DNA from: Rickettsiales bacterium | GTDB lineage: Bacteria > Pseudomonadota > Alphaproteobacteria > Rickettsiales > JALZUV01 | Direction of reading: 5' to 3' | NCBI GenBank assembly: GCA_029252805.1 | Contig: JAQXAR010000005.1 | Span: 1-57,057, forward strand | Length of the DNA stretch: 57,057 nucleotides | In this document: positions 36,916 to 46,011 of the stretch, piece after piece | How the letters are laid out: each line of letters opens with the position of its first letter | Position numbering within the stretch: the stretch's first letter is position 1 | Program-made: the position numbers and the translations under genes | The notes under the pieces: generated by a model | Seen by the model: the letters and a program-made list of their open reading frames with translations, nothing else | What the model was told of the DNA's origin: nothing | The model's database searches: none

Positions 36916-37809
36916 ATGGATGAGTCTCAACTTCCCAAGGTTCGTGGGCGCTATCGTTTTGGTGCGGATCTTTCAAAGACCAATTGGTTCCAAGTAGGTG
37001 GTCCGGCTGAGGTGATGTTTAAGCCCGAAGATGCTGAAGATTTAGCCCTATTTATGCGCGAAAAACCGGCTGATTTACCCGTAACGGTGATTGGCGTGGG
37101 CAGTAACCTCATCGTGCGTGATGGCGGTATTGAGGGGGTGGTTATTCGCCTAGGGCGTGGCTTTGCTAAGATGGAACGAGAGGGTGATATCCTCACCGTC
37201 GGTGCGGGTTGTTTGGATGTGAATGTCGCGCATTATTCGGCGGAATGTGCCTTAAGCGGTACGGAGTTTCTCTCTGGCATTCCGGGAACCATTGGCGGCG
37301 CGCTGGCGATGAATGCCGGAGCCTATGGCAGCGAGATTAAAGATGTGCTGGTTGAAGTGCAGGTGGTGACGCCGGAGGCGCAAGTGAAGTGGGTTTCACC
37401 TGAGTTATTCAATTATGCGTACCGTCATGCTGATCTGCCAGAAGGCTGGATTTTTACCGCCGCGAAGTTACGAGGTGTGGCGGGGGATTCGGCTACAATC
37501 TCAGCACGTATTGATGAAATTCAGAAAGCACGCGAGGAAACTCAGCCGATTCGCTCCAAAACGGGCGGCAGCACCTTCCGTAATCCGGAAGGTCATAAAG
37601 CATGGGAGTTGGTGGATAAAGCAGGCTGTCGCGGCCTTACCATTGGTGACGCTCAAGTTTCAGAGAAACATTGTAACTTTATGATTAATATTGAGAATGC
37701 GACGGCTAAAGATATCGAAACTTTAGGCGATGAAGTGCGCAAACGCGTCAAAGAAACCAGCAACATTGACTTGCATTGGGAAATTAAACGTATCGGTAAA
37801 GTGCAGTAA
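36916..37809 (+). CDS. murB: UDP-N-acetylenolpyruvoylglucosamine reductase MurB
   Basis: An FAD-dependent reductase making UDP-MurNAc. The 297-residue protein is of the short type: VIGVGSNLIVRDGG, SGIPGTIGGALAMNAGAYG, and C-terminal SEKHCNFMIN. It ends the cluster in the window. The usual downstream ddl, ftsQ, ftsA and ftsZ genes do not follow; a cyclase does. Confidence 0.95.
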   Translation: MDESQLPKVRGRYRFGADLSKTNWFQVGGPAEVMFKPEDAEDLALFMREKPADLPVTVIGVGSNLIVRDGGIEGVVIRLGRGFAKMEREGDILTVGAGCLDVNVAHYSAECALSGTEFLSGIPGTIGGALAMNAGAYGSEIKDVLVEVQVVTPEAQVKWVSPELFNYAYRHADLPEGWIFTAAKLRGVAGDSATISARIDEIQKAREETQPIRSKTGGSTFRNPEGHKAWELVDKAGCRGLTIGDAQVSEKHCNFMINIENATAKDIETLGDEVRKRVKETSNIDLHWEIKRIGKVQ

Positions 37810-37843
37810 CGCTTTTTTCATATTTACCTTCTATGCTGAGCTC

Positions 37844-40129
37844 ATGATCAAATGGCTGACATCGCATTTCTTTTTAGGGTTCTTGATGCTCGCGGCATTA
37901 TTGGTGCTTCACCGAACCAATATGGATTGGATTGAGAGCCTTCGCCACCATACGTTTGACTTCTATCAACAGACTCAGCCACGCATTCCGACTCCAGATA
38001 AGCAGGCCGCTCCGGTGCATATTATTGATATTGACGAAAAGGCGTTACGTGAGGTGGGGCAGTGGCCTTGGCCTAGGACAAAGCTAGCGGAGCTTGTTGA
38101 GAAACTGACTGCTTACGGCGTCGCGGTGACCGGATTTGATATTGTTTTCGCCGAAGAAGATCGTGCCTCGGCGCATCAAATTTTGAAACAGCGTGATGAT
38201 ATTCCGCAAGTGGTTGTTACTGCGCTTGAGGCCTTGCCAAATAATGAGAAAGTCTTTGCTGAAGCGATTAAAAAGGCGCGTGTCGTGGCGGGGCAGGTCG
38301 GTGTATTTGAAGAGATTCAAGATCATGAACTTCCGCGAAAAGTAGGATTCGGTATTCTCTCACCCGATGGGGATAGGCTCGTTAAGCCGATGCTTAACCG
38401 TTATGCAGGGGTCGTTGAGAATCTCGAAATTATCGAAGATGCGGCAACAGGTATCGGGTTATTCTCGACGCGCTCCGGCTATGGGGGGGCGATTCGTAAA
38501 GTTGCTTTGGTCGAGAAAATTAATGACACACTTTATCCGTCACTGAGTTTGGAAATGCTACGCGTGGCGCTGGGGGGTAAGGATGATTATCTCATTAAAG
38601 GCCTTAAAGACGGTACGCCCGGGATTCAATCGATCTTGGTGAAGGGCGCGACGCCGCAAATGAAGTTTGAAATTCCGACCGACATTCATGGTCGCGTCTA
38701 TGTTCATTTTGCGAAATATTCGACCGCCAAAGAGCCGCTTTATATCTCGGCCGCAGATGTGCTGAACCCAAAAAACGAGGCAACACATAAACGAATGGCG
38801 AATTTGTTAGCGGGTTCACTCGTGGTGATTGGGACCTCTGCGGTGGGTTTGAAAGATATAAGAAAGACGCCAATCAATCCGGTATTGCCAGGGGTGGAAG
38901 TGCATGCTCAATTGCTTGAAACTATTCTCTCAGATGCGCATCTAACGCGCCCATTCGAAGTGGTGATGATTGAGTGGGCTATTATCTTTATCGGTGGCAT
39001 GATGATGATTTTGTTCATCCCTCTTTTGAATTCTTTGTGGACCTTTATGCTAACGAGCACGATCATTAGTGCCGCTGTGGCGGTTGCATGGTATTATTAT
39101 ACGCAACATAATCAGCTGCTAGATGCGAGCTATCCGATAGTGTCGCTCTTTAGTTTATTCCTCGTTTTAGGGTATCTCAATTATGCGCGTGAAGAGAAAG
39201 AGCGAAAGCAAGTAAAGGAGGCTTTCAGCCATTATGTTTCTCCGGATTTGCTAGATCAGTTGGCTGATAATCCTGAGCAGCTAGTGCTCGGCGGTGAGAC
39301 CCGAAATATTACCGTGCTCTTTAGTGATATTCGCGGGTTTACGACGATCTCTGAACGGTTCAATGCGCAAGAGCTGACACGTTTTATTAATAGTTTCCTC
39401 ACGCCGATGACCAATGTAATTTTGGATCGAAAAGGCACGATTGATAAATATATGGGCGATGCCATTATGGCCTTCTGGAATGCGCCATTAGAAGTGAAAA
39501 ATCATGCGCATCACGCCTGTCATGCTGCGTTAGAAATGCAAGCGGCGGTCAAAGCGCTAAATGCTAAATTAAAGGCTGAAGCCGATGCGGTTGATTTGCC
39601 AGAGGGTTATAGCCGTCGCCGTTATGCTCCGATCGCGATTGGGGTAGGGGTGAACACGGATGATTGCTGTGTCGGCAATATGGGCTCTGATCAGCGGTTT
39701 GATTATTCTGCCTTGGGCGATGGTGTTAATTTAGGCGCGCGGCTTGAGGGGCAATCGAAGATCTACGGCGTGGATACGATCTTGGGCTATAATACAGCAA
39801 AACAGGTGATTGATGATTTTGCGGTGATCGAACTGGATCTTTTGCAGGTGAAGGGAAAGACGGAGCCGGTCCGCATTTTTGCGCTTCTAGGCGATGCTGA
39901 AATCAAAGTATCTGAGAGTTTTAAAAAGACAGAAAATTTGGTGAATGACTTGCAAAACTCGTATCGTGCGCAGAAGTGGGGTGATGCAAAGGCGTTTGCA
40001 GAGGAATTATCGAAGCATAATAAGGACTTGCAAAAGTTTTCAGAATTGCTTATATCGCGCATAGTGGCTTTTGAGCAACAACCTCCCGGCGCTGACTGGG
40101 ACGGCGTTGCCATAGCTTTAAGTAAATAA
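37844..40129 (+). CDS. CHASE2-domain adenylate/guanylate cyclase
   Basis: A membrane sensor that makes cyclic nucleotide. The ATG at 37844 is taken because a longer frame start lies inside murB. One N-terminal transmembrane helix precedes an extracytoplasmic CHASE2 domain (HIIDIDEKALREVGQWPWPR onward), then three helices near residues 365-450 and a class III cyclase domain. Catalytic Asp residues lie in VLFSDIRGFTTISERF and DKYMGDAIMAFWN; the transition-state and Arg/Asn region is YSALGDGVNLGARLE. The substrate-selecting residues do not decide ATP against GTP by eye. A 35-base gap separates it from murB. Confidence 0.9.
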   Translation: MIKWLTSHFFLGFLMLAALLVLHRTNMDWIESLRHHTFDFYQQTQPRIPTPDKQAAPVHIIDIDEKALREVGQWPWPRTKLAELVEKLTAYGVAVTGFDIVFAEEDRASAHQILKQRDDIPQVVVTALEALPNNEKVFAEAIKKARVVAGQVGVFEEIQDHELPRKVGFGILSPDGDRLVKPMLNRYAGVVENLEIIEDAATGIGLFSTRSGYGGAIRKVALVEKINDTLYPSLSLEMLRVALGGKDDYLIKGLKDGTPGIQSILVKGATPQMKFEIPTDIHGRVYVHFAKYSTAKEPLYISAADVLNPKNEATHKRMANLLAGSLVVIGTSAVGLKDIRKTPINPVLPGVEVHAQLLETILSDAHLTRPFEVVMIEWAIIFIGGMMMILFIPLLNSLWTFMLTSTIISAAVAVAWYYYTQHNQLLDASYPIVSLFSLFLVLGYLNYAREEKERKQVKEAFSHYVSPDLLDQLADNPEQLVLGGETRNITVLFSDIRGFTTISERFNAQELTRFINSFLTPMTNVILDRKGTIDKYMGDAIMAFWNAPLEVKNHAHHACHAALEMQAAVKALNAKLKAEADAVDLPEGYSRRRYAPIAIGVGVNTDDCCVGNMGSDQRFDYSALGDGVNLGARLEGQSKIYGVDTILGYNTAKQVIDDFAVIELDLLQVKGKTEPVRIFALLGDAEIKVSESFKKTENLVNDLQNSYRAQKWGDAKAFAEELSKHNKDLQKFSELLISRIVAFEQQPPGADWDGVAIALSK

Positions 40130-40230
40130 ATGAACAAATTTAGCTGAAAAGCGATGAATAACTAAGCCGCTGTTAAGGTTTGAGCTACTATACTTAAATA
40201 ACGCAAGCTTAAGATTTCGGAGAAGCTGAT

Positions 40231-41727
40231 TTGACGGATAGGTTAGGGCGCTTTGATAAAGAGCGCATTGAAAAGATGTTACGAAAAGCAGATGGCTCGT
40301 TAAATGACGCCGCCTTCATGGGTGTTGGCGCTGTGTTCAGCGCGATGTTGATGGTGGTGACATTGTCGATTGCGACTTTAGAACAGTCAGGTGCTGTGAT
40401 GGAGATGGAATTCGCTGATTCGCAAGAAGCGGTAGCCGAAGAACAAACCGTCAATATCCGTGATGCGCTGGTTGCGGCGTGGAAGAATCTCGAGCTAAAA
40501 GATCCTATCCAGCAGACGACAGTAACCGAAGAAGTAATAGAAATTACTGCAGATGAGATAGCCGCCCAGGCCGTGCCGGCGGCACCAGAAATTATTTATC
40601 CCGTTGATGAAAAATTGAGCGTGAAAGTTAACTCTGGCGATACGATGGCTGAGATTTTTCAGCGTCAGAATATTGGTATTGATGATACAAATTTGATCAT
40701 TAAAGCGATGAAGAAGCATTTTAATCCGCGCAATATTCGTGTTGGGCAGACGTTTGATTTAGAGCTAACACGCCAGTCGGCAGAAAAGTCGATCCTTACT
40801 AAATTTGAAGTCAAAACTGGTAAGTTGACGCATGTAGAGGTCTTGCTAAAGGGTGAAACGTTTGCGGCTAAAAAAATCACGGTCGAAACGAATAAGCAGA
40901 TTGCGCGTGCCGGTGGAGTCATTAGTTCTAGCTTCTATGAAGCCGGTGACGATGCAGGCTTGCCGCGTGCGATTACCTCGGAGCTTGTGAAAGCCTACAG
41001 TTACGATATTGATTTTGGTCGCGATATTAAGCCGGGCCAAACGCTTGACGTATTGTTCGAGCAATTAGTATCGAAAGATACAGGTGAAGTAGTCGGGCAT
41101 GGGGATCTCAAATATGCGGCTTTCAAGTTGAAGACCAAGCCGGTTGAGATTTACAAATACACCGATCGCAAAGGCAATACCGGATATTACAAACCTAATG
41201 GTGAGTCTGTGCGAAAAGCACTCCTGAAAACGCCAGTAAATGCGCGTATCTCTTCGAAATTTGGAATGCGTAAACACCCTATTTTAGGCTATTCAAAAAT
41301 GCATACGGGTATCGATTTTGCTGCCCGTAGTGGCACGCCCATCTATGCGGCAGGCGATGGCCAGATCAATTATGCAGGTCGCAAGGGTGGTTACGGTAAT
41401 TACATTAAAATCAAACATAATGGTAAATACGAAACCGCTTATGCGCATATGAAAAATTTTGCTAAAGGCATGCGTAATGGCCGTCGCGTCAAGCAGGGCC
41501 AAGTGATTGGTTATGTTGGATCTACCGGGCGTTCTACGGGCCCTCATTTGCATTATGAGATCCTCAAAAGCGGCAAACGTATCAATCCGAATGGTGCAAA
41601 ATTCCGCACGGGTCGTGTGTTGAAAGGCAAAGACTTGGTGGCTTTCAAAAAAGAAAAAACCAAGCTGAAAAACCAGTTAGCGGCGCTTCCAAGGATTCGC
41701 GAACAAGTCGCCCAAGCGAGCGAGTAA
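40231..41727 (+). CDS. M23 peptidase with LysM-like (OapA) domain
   Basis: A MepM/CsD3-like peptidoglycan endopeptidase of 498 residues. The start is TTG, eight bases after a GGAG; a later ATG at 40276 would remove the conserved-looking amphipathic N-terminus. One transmembrane anchor (VFSAMLMVVTLSIAT), then an OapA/LysM-like segment (VKVNSGDTMAEIFQRQNI), and the C-terminal M23 domain with all zinc ligands: HTGIDFAAR, AYAHMKN and GPHLHYEI. Unlike the LytM protein at 456-1229, this site is intact. A four-base gap separates it from ruvC. Confidence 0.9.
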   Translation: MTDRLGRFDKERIEKMLRKADGSLNDAAFMGVGAVFSAMLMVVTLSIATLEQSGAVMEMEFADSQEAVAEEQTVNIRDALVAAWKNLELKDPIQQTTVTEEVIEITADEIAAQAVPAAPEIIYPVDEKLSVKVNSGDTMAEIFQRQNIGIDDTNLIIKAMKKHFNPRNIRVGQTFDLELTRQSAEKSILTKFEVKTGKLTHVEVLLKGETFAAKKITVETNKQIARAGGVISSSFYEAGDDAGLPRAITSELVKAYSYDIDFGRDIKPGQTLDVLFEQLVSKDTGEVVGHGDLKYAAFKLKTKPVEIYKYTDRKGNTGYYKPNGESVRKALLKTPVNARISSKFGMRKHPILGYSKMHTGIDFAARSGTPIYAAGDGQINYAGRKGGYGNYIKIKHNGKYETAYAHMKNFAKGMRNGRRVKQGQVIGYVGSTGRSTGPHLHYEILKSGKRINPNGAKFRTGRVLKGKDLVAFKKEKTKLKNQLAALPRIREQVAQASE

Positions 41728-41731
41728 TCGG

Positions 41732-42217
41732 GTGCGTATTCTCGGTATTGATCCCGGCCTTCGTTATTGCGGAGTCGGGTTGATTGAGGTGGAGGGCTCC
41801 AACCTCCGTTACCTGCATAGTGCTACGATTAAGCCGAAAACGACCCTCCCATTAGAGCAGCGCTTGCTTATCTTGAATGAAGAACTTCGCAAAGTGATTG
41901 AAGCCTATCAACCAGATGAGATTGCATTGGAAGAAACCTTTGTTTCGGTAAATGGACAATCGACCTTGAAGCTTGGGCAAGCGCGTGGCGCGATTATGCT
42001 TACTATTTCGCAAGCCGGATTTTCGGTGAATGAATATGCTGCGAAGCTCGTAAAGAAATCGCTTACCGGCTCCGGCGCGGCGGATAAAACCCAAATGATG
42101 CATATGGTAAAGTTACTGCTGCCAAAATCCGATGCACAAACCGAGGATGAGGCTGATGCATTGGCCATCGCCATTACTCACGCCCATCACCGTAATGCGC
42201 CTGGGGTGGCGGCTTAA
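41732..42217 (+). CDS. ruvC: Holliday junction resolvase RuvC
   Basis: Cuts Holliday junctions in recombination. The start is GTG, giving RILGIDPGLRYCGVG with the first catalytic Asp. LEETFVSVNGQSTLKLGQARG supplies the Glu, and DEADALAIAITHAH the last acidic residues. 161 residues is normal. ruvA and ruvB are not adjacent. Confidence 0.95.
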   Translation: MRILGIDPGLRYCGVGLIEVEGSNLRYLHSATIKPKTTLPLEQRLLILNEELRKVIEAYQPDEIALEETFVSVNGQSTLKLGQARGAIMLTISQAGFSVNEYAAKLVKKSLTGSGAADKTQMMHMVKLLLPKSDAQTEDEADALAIAITHAHHRNAPGVAA

Positions 42218-42279
42218 GCGACGGTCATAAAATCGAACCCGTTTCTCGACACTATCTCTATTTTACGCTACGCAAGCCT

Positions 42280-43323
42280 ATGCGATTTTTGCTCCTCTCT
42301 CTGTTTATTATGTTCGGTACGGTTTCGTCGGCGATGGCACAACCGGCTGCGGCCCCAAACTTCCATGATAAAATCCCTAAGGAATTATTCGAACGCAAGG
42401 ATACTTCTTTCATCACTTTTACCAGTGAGAATGATCTCTATAGCGGCAATGGGGCGGATGAGAATTATACGAATGGCGCTCGATTTACCTATTACGATAC
42501 AGGCCGCAGCGCTTCGCGTTTGATCGAAAAGTTAGATAAATTTCTTCCCTTCTTCAACGTCAATGAAACGACCAATACCTATTTCTCGTTAGGGCAAAAT
42601 ATGTATACCCCGCGCGATATTACTGCGCGTATCCCGGATAGTGCGGATCGGCCTTATGCTGGTTTCCTCTATGGTTCGGTCGGATCGAACACCATTAATG
42701 AAAACCATATGGATGATGTGGAAATCACGTTCGGCGTGGTTGGGCTATGGGCGTTAGGTGAGCCGATTCAGAAATTCGTGCATCAGCAGATTGATTCGCC
42801 TGATCCGAAAGGATGGGATCATCAATTGGAAAATGAACCCGGATTGATGGTGGCCTATCAGCGTAGTTGGCCGGAAGCTTTTGCCGCAGACTTAAATCCA
42901 TTTTATGTGCGCGTGGCGCCCCATCTCGGGGCGACGCTCGGTAACATCTATACGTATGGTGCGGCTGGGGTGACGTTGCAGATCACGCCGAGTCATGCCA
43001 TTTGGCAGGCGCCGCCGCCACGCGTTCGACCGGCTATGCCGGGATCAGGCTATTTCGCCGTGCCGGATGGCAGCTTTGCGTGGTCGCTGTTTGCCGGAGT
43101 AGAAGGTCGCGCTATGGCCCGCAATATTTTTCTCGATGGTAATACCTTTCGCGACAGTGCGTCGGTCGATAGAGAGATTGGCGTGTTAGATGCCAATGCA
43201 GGCTTAACCCTCGCTTATGATAGCGTACAGGTGGCCTACACGCTTAATTGGCGCTCACGCGAATATGAAGGCCAACGTGATAATTCGCTCTTTGGTTCCG
43301 TCTCGCTAGGTTATCGTTTTTAA
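42280..43323 (+). CDS. LpxR-family outer-membrane lipid A deacylase
   Basis: A DUF2219/LpxR-type beta-barrel that removes 3'-acyl chains from lipid A. 347 residues with a signal peptide (LLLSLFIMFGTVSSAMA). The N-terminal END (TSENDLYSG) and DENYTNG residues match the Asn-Asp and Tyr-Thr-Asn-Gly signature of the family; RPYAGFLYGS, ENEPGLMVAYQR and GVEGRAMARNIFLDGNTF also fit. It ends in Phe. It converges on valS with a four-base overlap. Confidence 0.85.
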   Translation: MRFLLLSLFIMFGTVSSAMAQPAAAPNFHDKIPKELFERKDTSFITFTSENDLYSGNGADENYTNGARFTYYDTGRSASRLIEKLDKFLPFFNVNETTNTYFSLGQNMYTPRDITARIPDSADRPYAGFLYGSVGSNTINENHMDDVEITFGVVGLWALGEPIQKFVHQQIDSPDPKGWDHQLENEPGLMVAYQRSWPEAFAADLNPFYVRVAPHLGATLGNIYTYGAAGVTLQITPSHAIWQAPPPRVRPAMPGSGYFAVPDGSFAWSLFAGVEGRAMARNIFLDGNTFRDSASVDREIGVLDANAGLTLAYDSVQVAYTLNWRSREYEGQRDNSLFGSVSLGYRF

Positions 43324-45791
43324 GCGGCGTCGCTCTCTGCAGCGAATTCTAAAGATAGGCTATGTTGTTCAGATTCGGTTTTCGTATCGCCTTCGCCCTG
43401 TGTGATTAGGGCGATGTTACCGGCACCGGCTAAATCTGCTTTCGCAGAATCACTCAAGTCGGCTGAGATTGTTGCCTGTGTGATGGGCCATTTGATCGAC
43501 ACGCCTTTTTCTGACTTGGCTTTGCGCACGGCTTCGAGCAAATCAACGACGGCGATGCCTTCGACTTCTGCCGCTTCATCGAGCAGATAATCGCTCGCTT
43601 TTGGCCAGTTCCCACGTGCATGGATAGAGCCCATTGCTTGTGCTTTAGCATCAAAAATATGGCTCCAAAGCTCTTCGGTGACATGCGGCACAATCGGCGC
43701 GAATAGACGTAAAATGCCATCCAAACACTGGTGGATGGTGTACACAGCGCTCATTTGACCGTCTCTATTCTCACCTGCTTCATCGTAAGCACGCTTCTTG
43801 ACGAGCTCTAAATAGTTATCGCAAAAATCATTCCAGAAAAAATCTTCAATCGCGCGAAGGGCAGAGGCATATTCGTATATTTCAAATTCTGCAGTCGCTT
43901 TTTCCGTTGCATGGTGCAGGCGTGAGATGATCCATTTATCCAGCGTTTCTGTCACTTCACCCGGTTCACCCTCTAGCTTCTCGAGGTGAATGGCAGCGAA
44001 CTTCGTCGCGTTCCAAAGTTTATTGACGAGCTTCTTACCAATCTTGAGCAGATCACGAGAAAAGGCGGTATCTTGGCCCAGTTTCGACGTACTCGCCCAA
44101 TAGCGAACCACGTCAGAGCCATGCTCTTCGATCAGCGCAATCGGTGTCACCACATTGCCTTTAGATTTCGACATTTTGGTTTTATCTTCCGCCAAGCACC
44201 AGCCGGAAATCATCAAGTTTTTCCACGGAATCGTATCGCCATGTAAGTGCGCTTTAACGACTGTGTAAAACGCCCAAGTACGAATAATTTCATGCGCTTG
44301 CGGGCGTAAATCTGCCGGGAATAGTTTGCTGTGGCGTTCTGCATCAATGGCCAATTCAGGCGTGATTGCCTTACTGCTAAGCTGCGGCGAGATGGACGAA
44401 GTTGCCCATGTATCCATCACATCCACATCTGCGTCGACCTCGTCGCGGCTATAGCCTTCAGGTAAATCGACCAGCGGGTTGCACGGTAGCTGATCGGCTG
44501 AGGCGATCAGCACTTTGCCTTCTTCGCTAGCACGATTGGAATACCAAATAGGGAACGGAACGCCGAAATAGCGCTGGCGCGAGATGCACCAATCCCAGCT
44601 TAGACCGTCAATCCATTGATCCATGCGTTTGCTCATCCATTCAGGATGCCAGTTGCATTCGGCGGACTTGGCTTTGAGAGCTTCTTTCTTATCCATCACG
44701 CTCACGAACCATTGTGGCGTTGGTAGAATTTCCAACGGCGCGCCCGAGCGTTCTGCACATTTCACAGCATGGGTGATCGGTTTTGATTCAACGAGAACTC
44801 CCGCTTCATCGAGTTGTTTGATGATTTCTTCGCGCGCCATTTTGGCTTTCTTATTCGCCATCCATTCAGGCGCGCCTTCAAACTCAATCTTGCCATATTT
44901 ATTGAGGATAAGCTTGAGCTCTAAATTATGCTTACGCCATTTTTCGATATCGGCTTCGTCACCAAAGGTACAACACATCATGATGCCGGTTCCTTTATCG
45001 ATCTCAACGGAGTCATCCTCCAAGATAGGAACCTTTACGCCGAAGAGAGGAGTGATCGCCACTTTGTCTTTTAAATGCTGGTAGCGGGTATCTTCAGGGT
45101 GGTAGAAGATGCCGACACAAGCCGGGATAAGCTCAGGACGAGTGGTCGCGATCGTGAGTTTCTCATCGGAGCCCTCCACACCAAAATAAATATCGCAAAA
45201 ATGCGAGGGCAGCTCTTTATCTTCAACTTCGGCCTGCGCGATGGCGGTTTGGTCGATCGGATCCCACAGCATCGGCTCTAATTTACGTGTCACATGGCCT
45301 TTTTGGAAAAGATCTAGGAACGAAAGTTGCGACATTTTACGGCTATCTTTGGACACCGTATGATACTCCTGATTCCAGTCTACCGAAAGGGCGGTAGATT
45401 GAAACAATGCGCGATAGGCTTTGCGTGATTCATCCGATACACCCATGCAGGCTTCGATAAATTCTTCACGGCTGGCGAAATCAACGGCCCGTTTTTTGGT
45501 CGCTTTTTCAACGAGGCGTTCGGTTGGTAGGCCGTTATCGTCAAATCCCATCGGATAGAATACGGTTTTGCCATTCATGCGCTGCCAGCGCGCGACAAAA
45601 TCGGCCTGAGTGTAGCTAAAGACATGCCCCATATGCAGGTGGCCAGAGACGGTAGGCGGCGGTGTATCAATGACGAAGGTTTCGTCGCGTGGCGCGCTCT
45701 CATCCCAATTGTAGGTTCCAGCTTCAAGCCAATGTTCCTGCCAGCGTTTTTCGGTCGCAGCAGTATCGTATTTTTGCGGTAATGTTTTCAT
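43320..45791 (-). CDS. valS: Valyl-tRNA synthetase (short, Rickettsiales-type)
   Basis: Charges tRNA-Val. The 823-residue length and wording (DTPPPTVSGHLHMGHVFSYTQ, GFDDNGLPTERLVEK, HAVKCAERSGAPLEILPTPQWF, FPADLRPQAHEIIRTWAF) match the short form known from Rickettsia and resembling archaeal ValRS, not the ~950-residue E. coli form. The HMGH catalytic motif and KMSKSKGNV are intact. It is a single gene. Confidence 0.95.
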   Translation of the reverse strand: MKTLPQKYDTAATEKRWQEHWLEAGTYNWDESAPRDETFVIDTPPPTVSGHLHMGHVFSYTQADFVARWQRMNGKTVFYPMGFDDNGLPTERLVEKATKKRAVDFASREEFIEACMGVSDESRKAYRALFQSTALSVDWNQEYHTVSKDSRKMSQLSFLDLFQKGHVTRKLEPMLWDPIDQTAIAQAEVEDKELPSHFCDIYFGVEGSDEKLTIATTRPELIPACVGIFYHPEDTRYQHLKDKVAITPLFGVKVPILEDDSVEIDKGTGIMMCCTFGDEADIEKWRKHNLELKLILNKYGKIEFEGAPEWMANKKAKMAREEIIKQLDEAGVLVESKPITHAVKCAERSGAPLEILPTPQWFVSVMDKKEALKAKSAECNWHPEWMSKRMDQWIDGLSWDWCISRQRYFGVPFPIWYSNRASEEGKVLIASADQLPCNPLVDLPEGYSRDEVDADVDVMDTWATSSISPQLSSKAITPELAIDAERHSKLFPADLRPQAHEIIRTWAFYTVVKAHLHGDTIPWKNLMISGWCLAEDKTKMSKSKGNVVTPIALIEEHGSDVVRYWASTSKLGQDTAFSRDLLKIGKKLVNKLWNATKFAAIHLEKLEGEPGEVTETLDKWIISRLHHATEKATAEFEIYEYASALRAIEDFFWNDFCDNYLELVKKRAYDEAGENRDGQMSAVYTIHQCLDGILRLFAPIVPHVTEELWSHIFDAKAQAMGSIHARGNWPKASDYLLDEAAEVEGIAVVDLLEAVRKAKSEKGVSIKWPITQATISADLSDSAKADLAGAGNIALITQGEGDTKTESEQHSLSLEFAAESDAA

Positions 45792-45853
45792 GCTGCACAG
45801 ATAGCCTGACTGCGGTTTTTACGCAAGAGTGCAGTTAATTTCTATTATAGCAG

Positions 45854-45881
45854 TAGACAAAGAAATTTTTTATGTTATCAA
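45854..45881 (+). promoter_or_regulatory. Possible promoter of tRNA-Leu
   Basis: TAGACA (45854-45859) and TATCAA (45876-45881) are 16 bases apart and the -10 element ends 16 bases before the tRNA. The -35 matches five of six positions of the consensus TTGACA, the -10 four of six. Confidence 0.4.
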
Positions 45882-45897
45882 GCTGATTCCAATTTGT

Positions 45898-45982
45898 GCG
45901 GATGTGGTGGAATTGGTAGACACGCTAGATTTAGGTTCTAGTGCCGCGAGGCGTGAAGGTTCAAGTCCTTTCATCCGTACCA
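45898..45982 (+). tRNA. tRNA-Leu (anticodon UAG)
   Basis: An 85-base class II tRNA. The acceptor GCGGATG pairs with CATCCGT (one G-U), the anticodon stem CTAGA/TCTAG closes a seven-base loop TTTAGGT with anticodon TAG, and the variable arm is long (GTGCCGCGAGGCGT region), as expected for leucine. The T arm GGTTCAAGTCC is present and CCA is encoded at 45980-45982. Confidence 0.95.
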
Positions 45983-46011
45983 TCTTTTCTCTTAAACTTT
46001 GTGAGTTGAAC

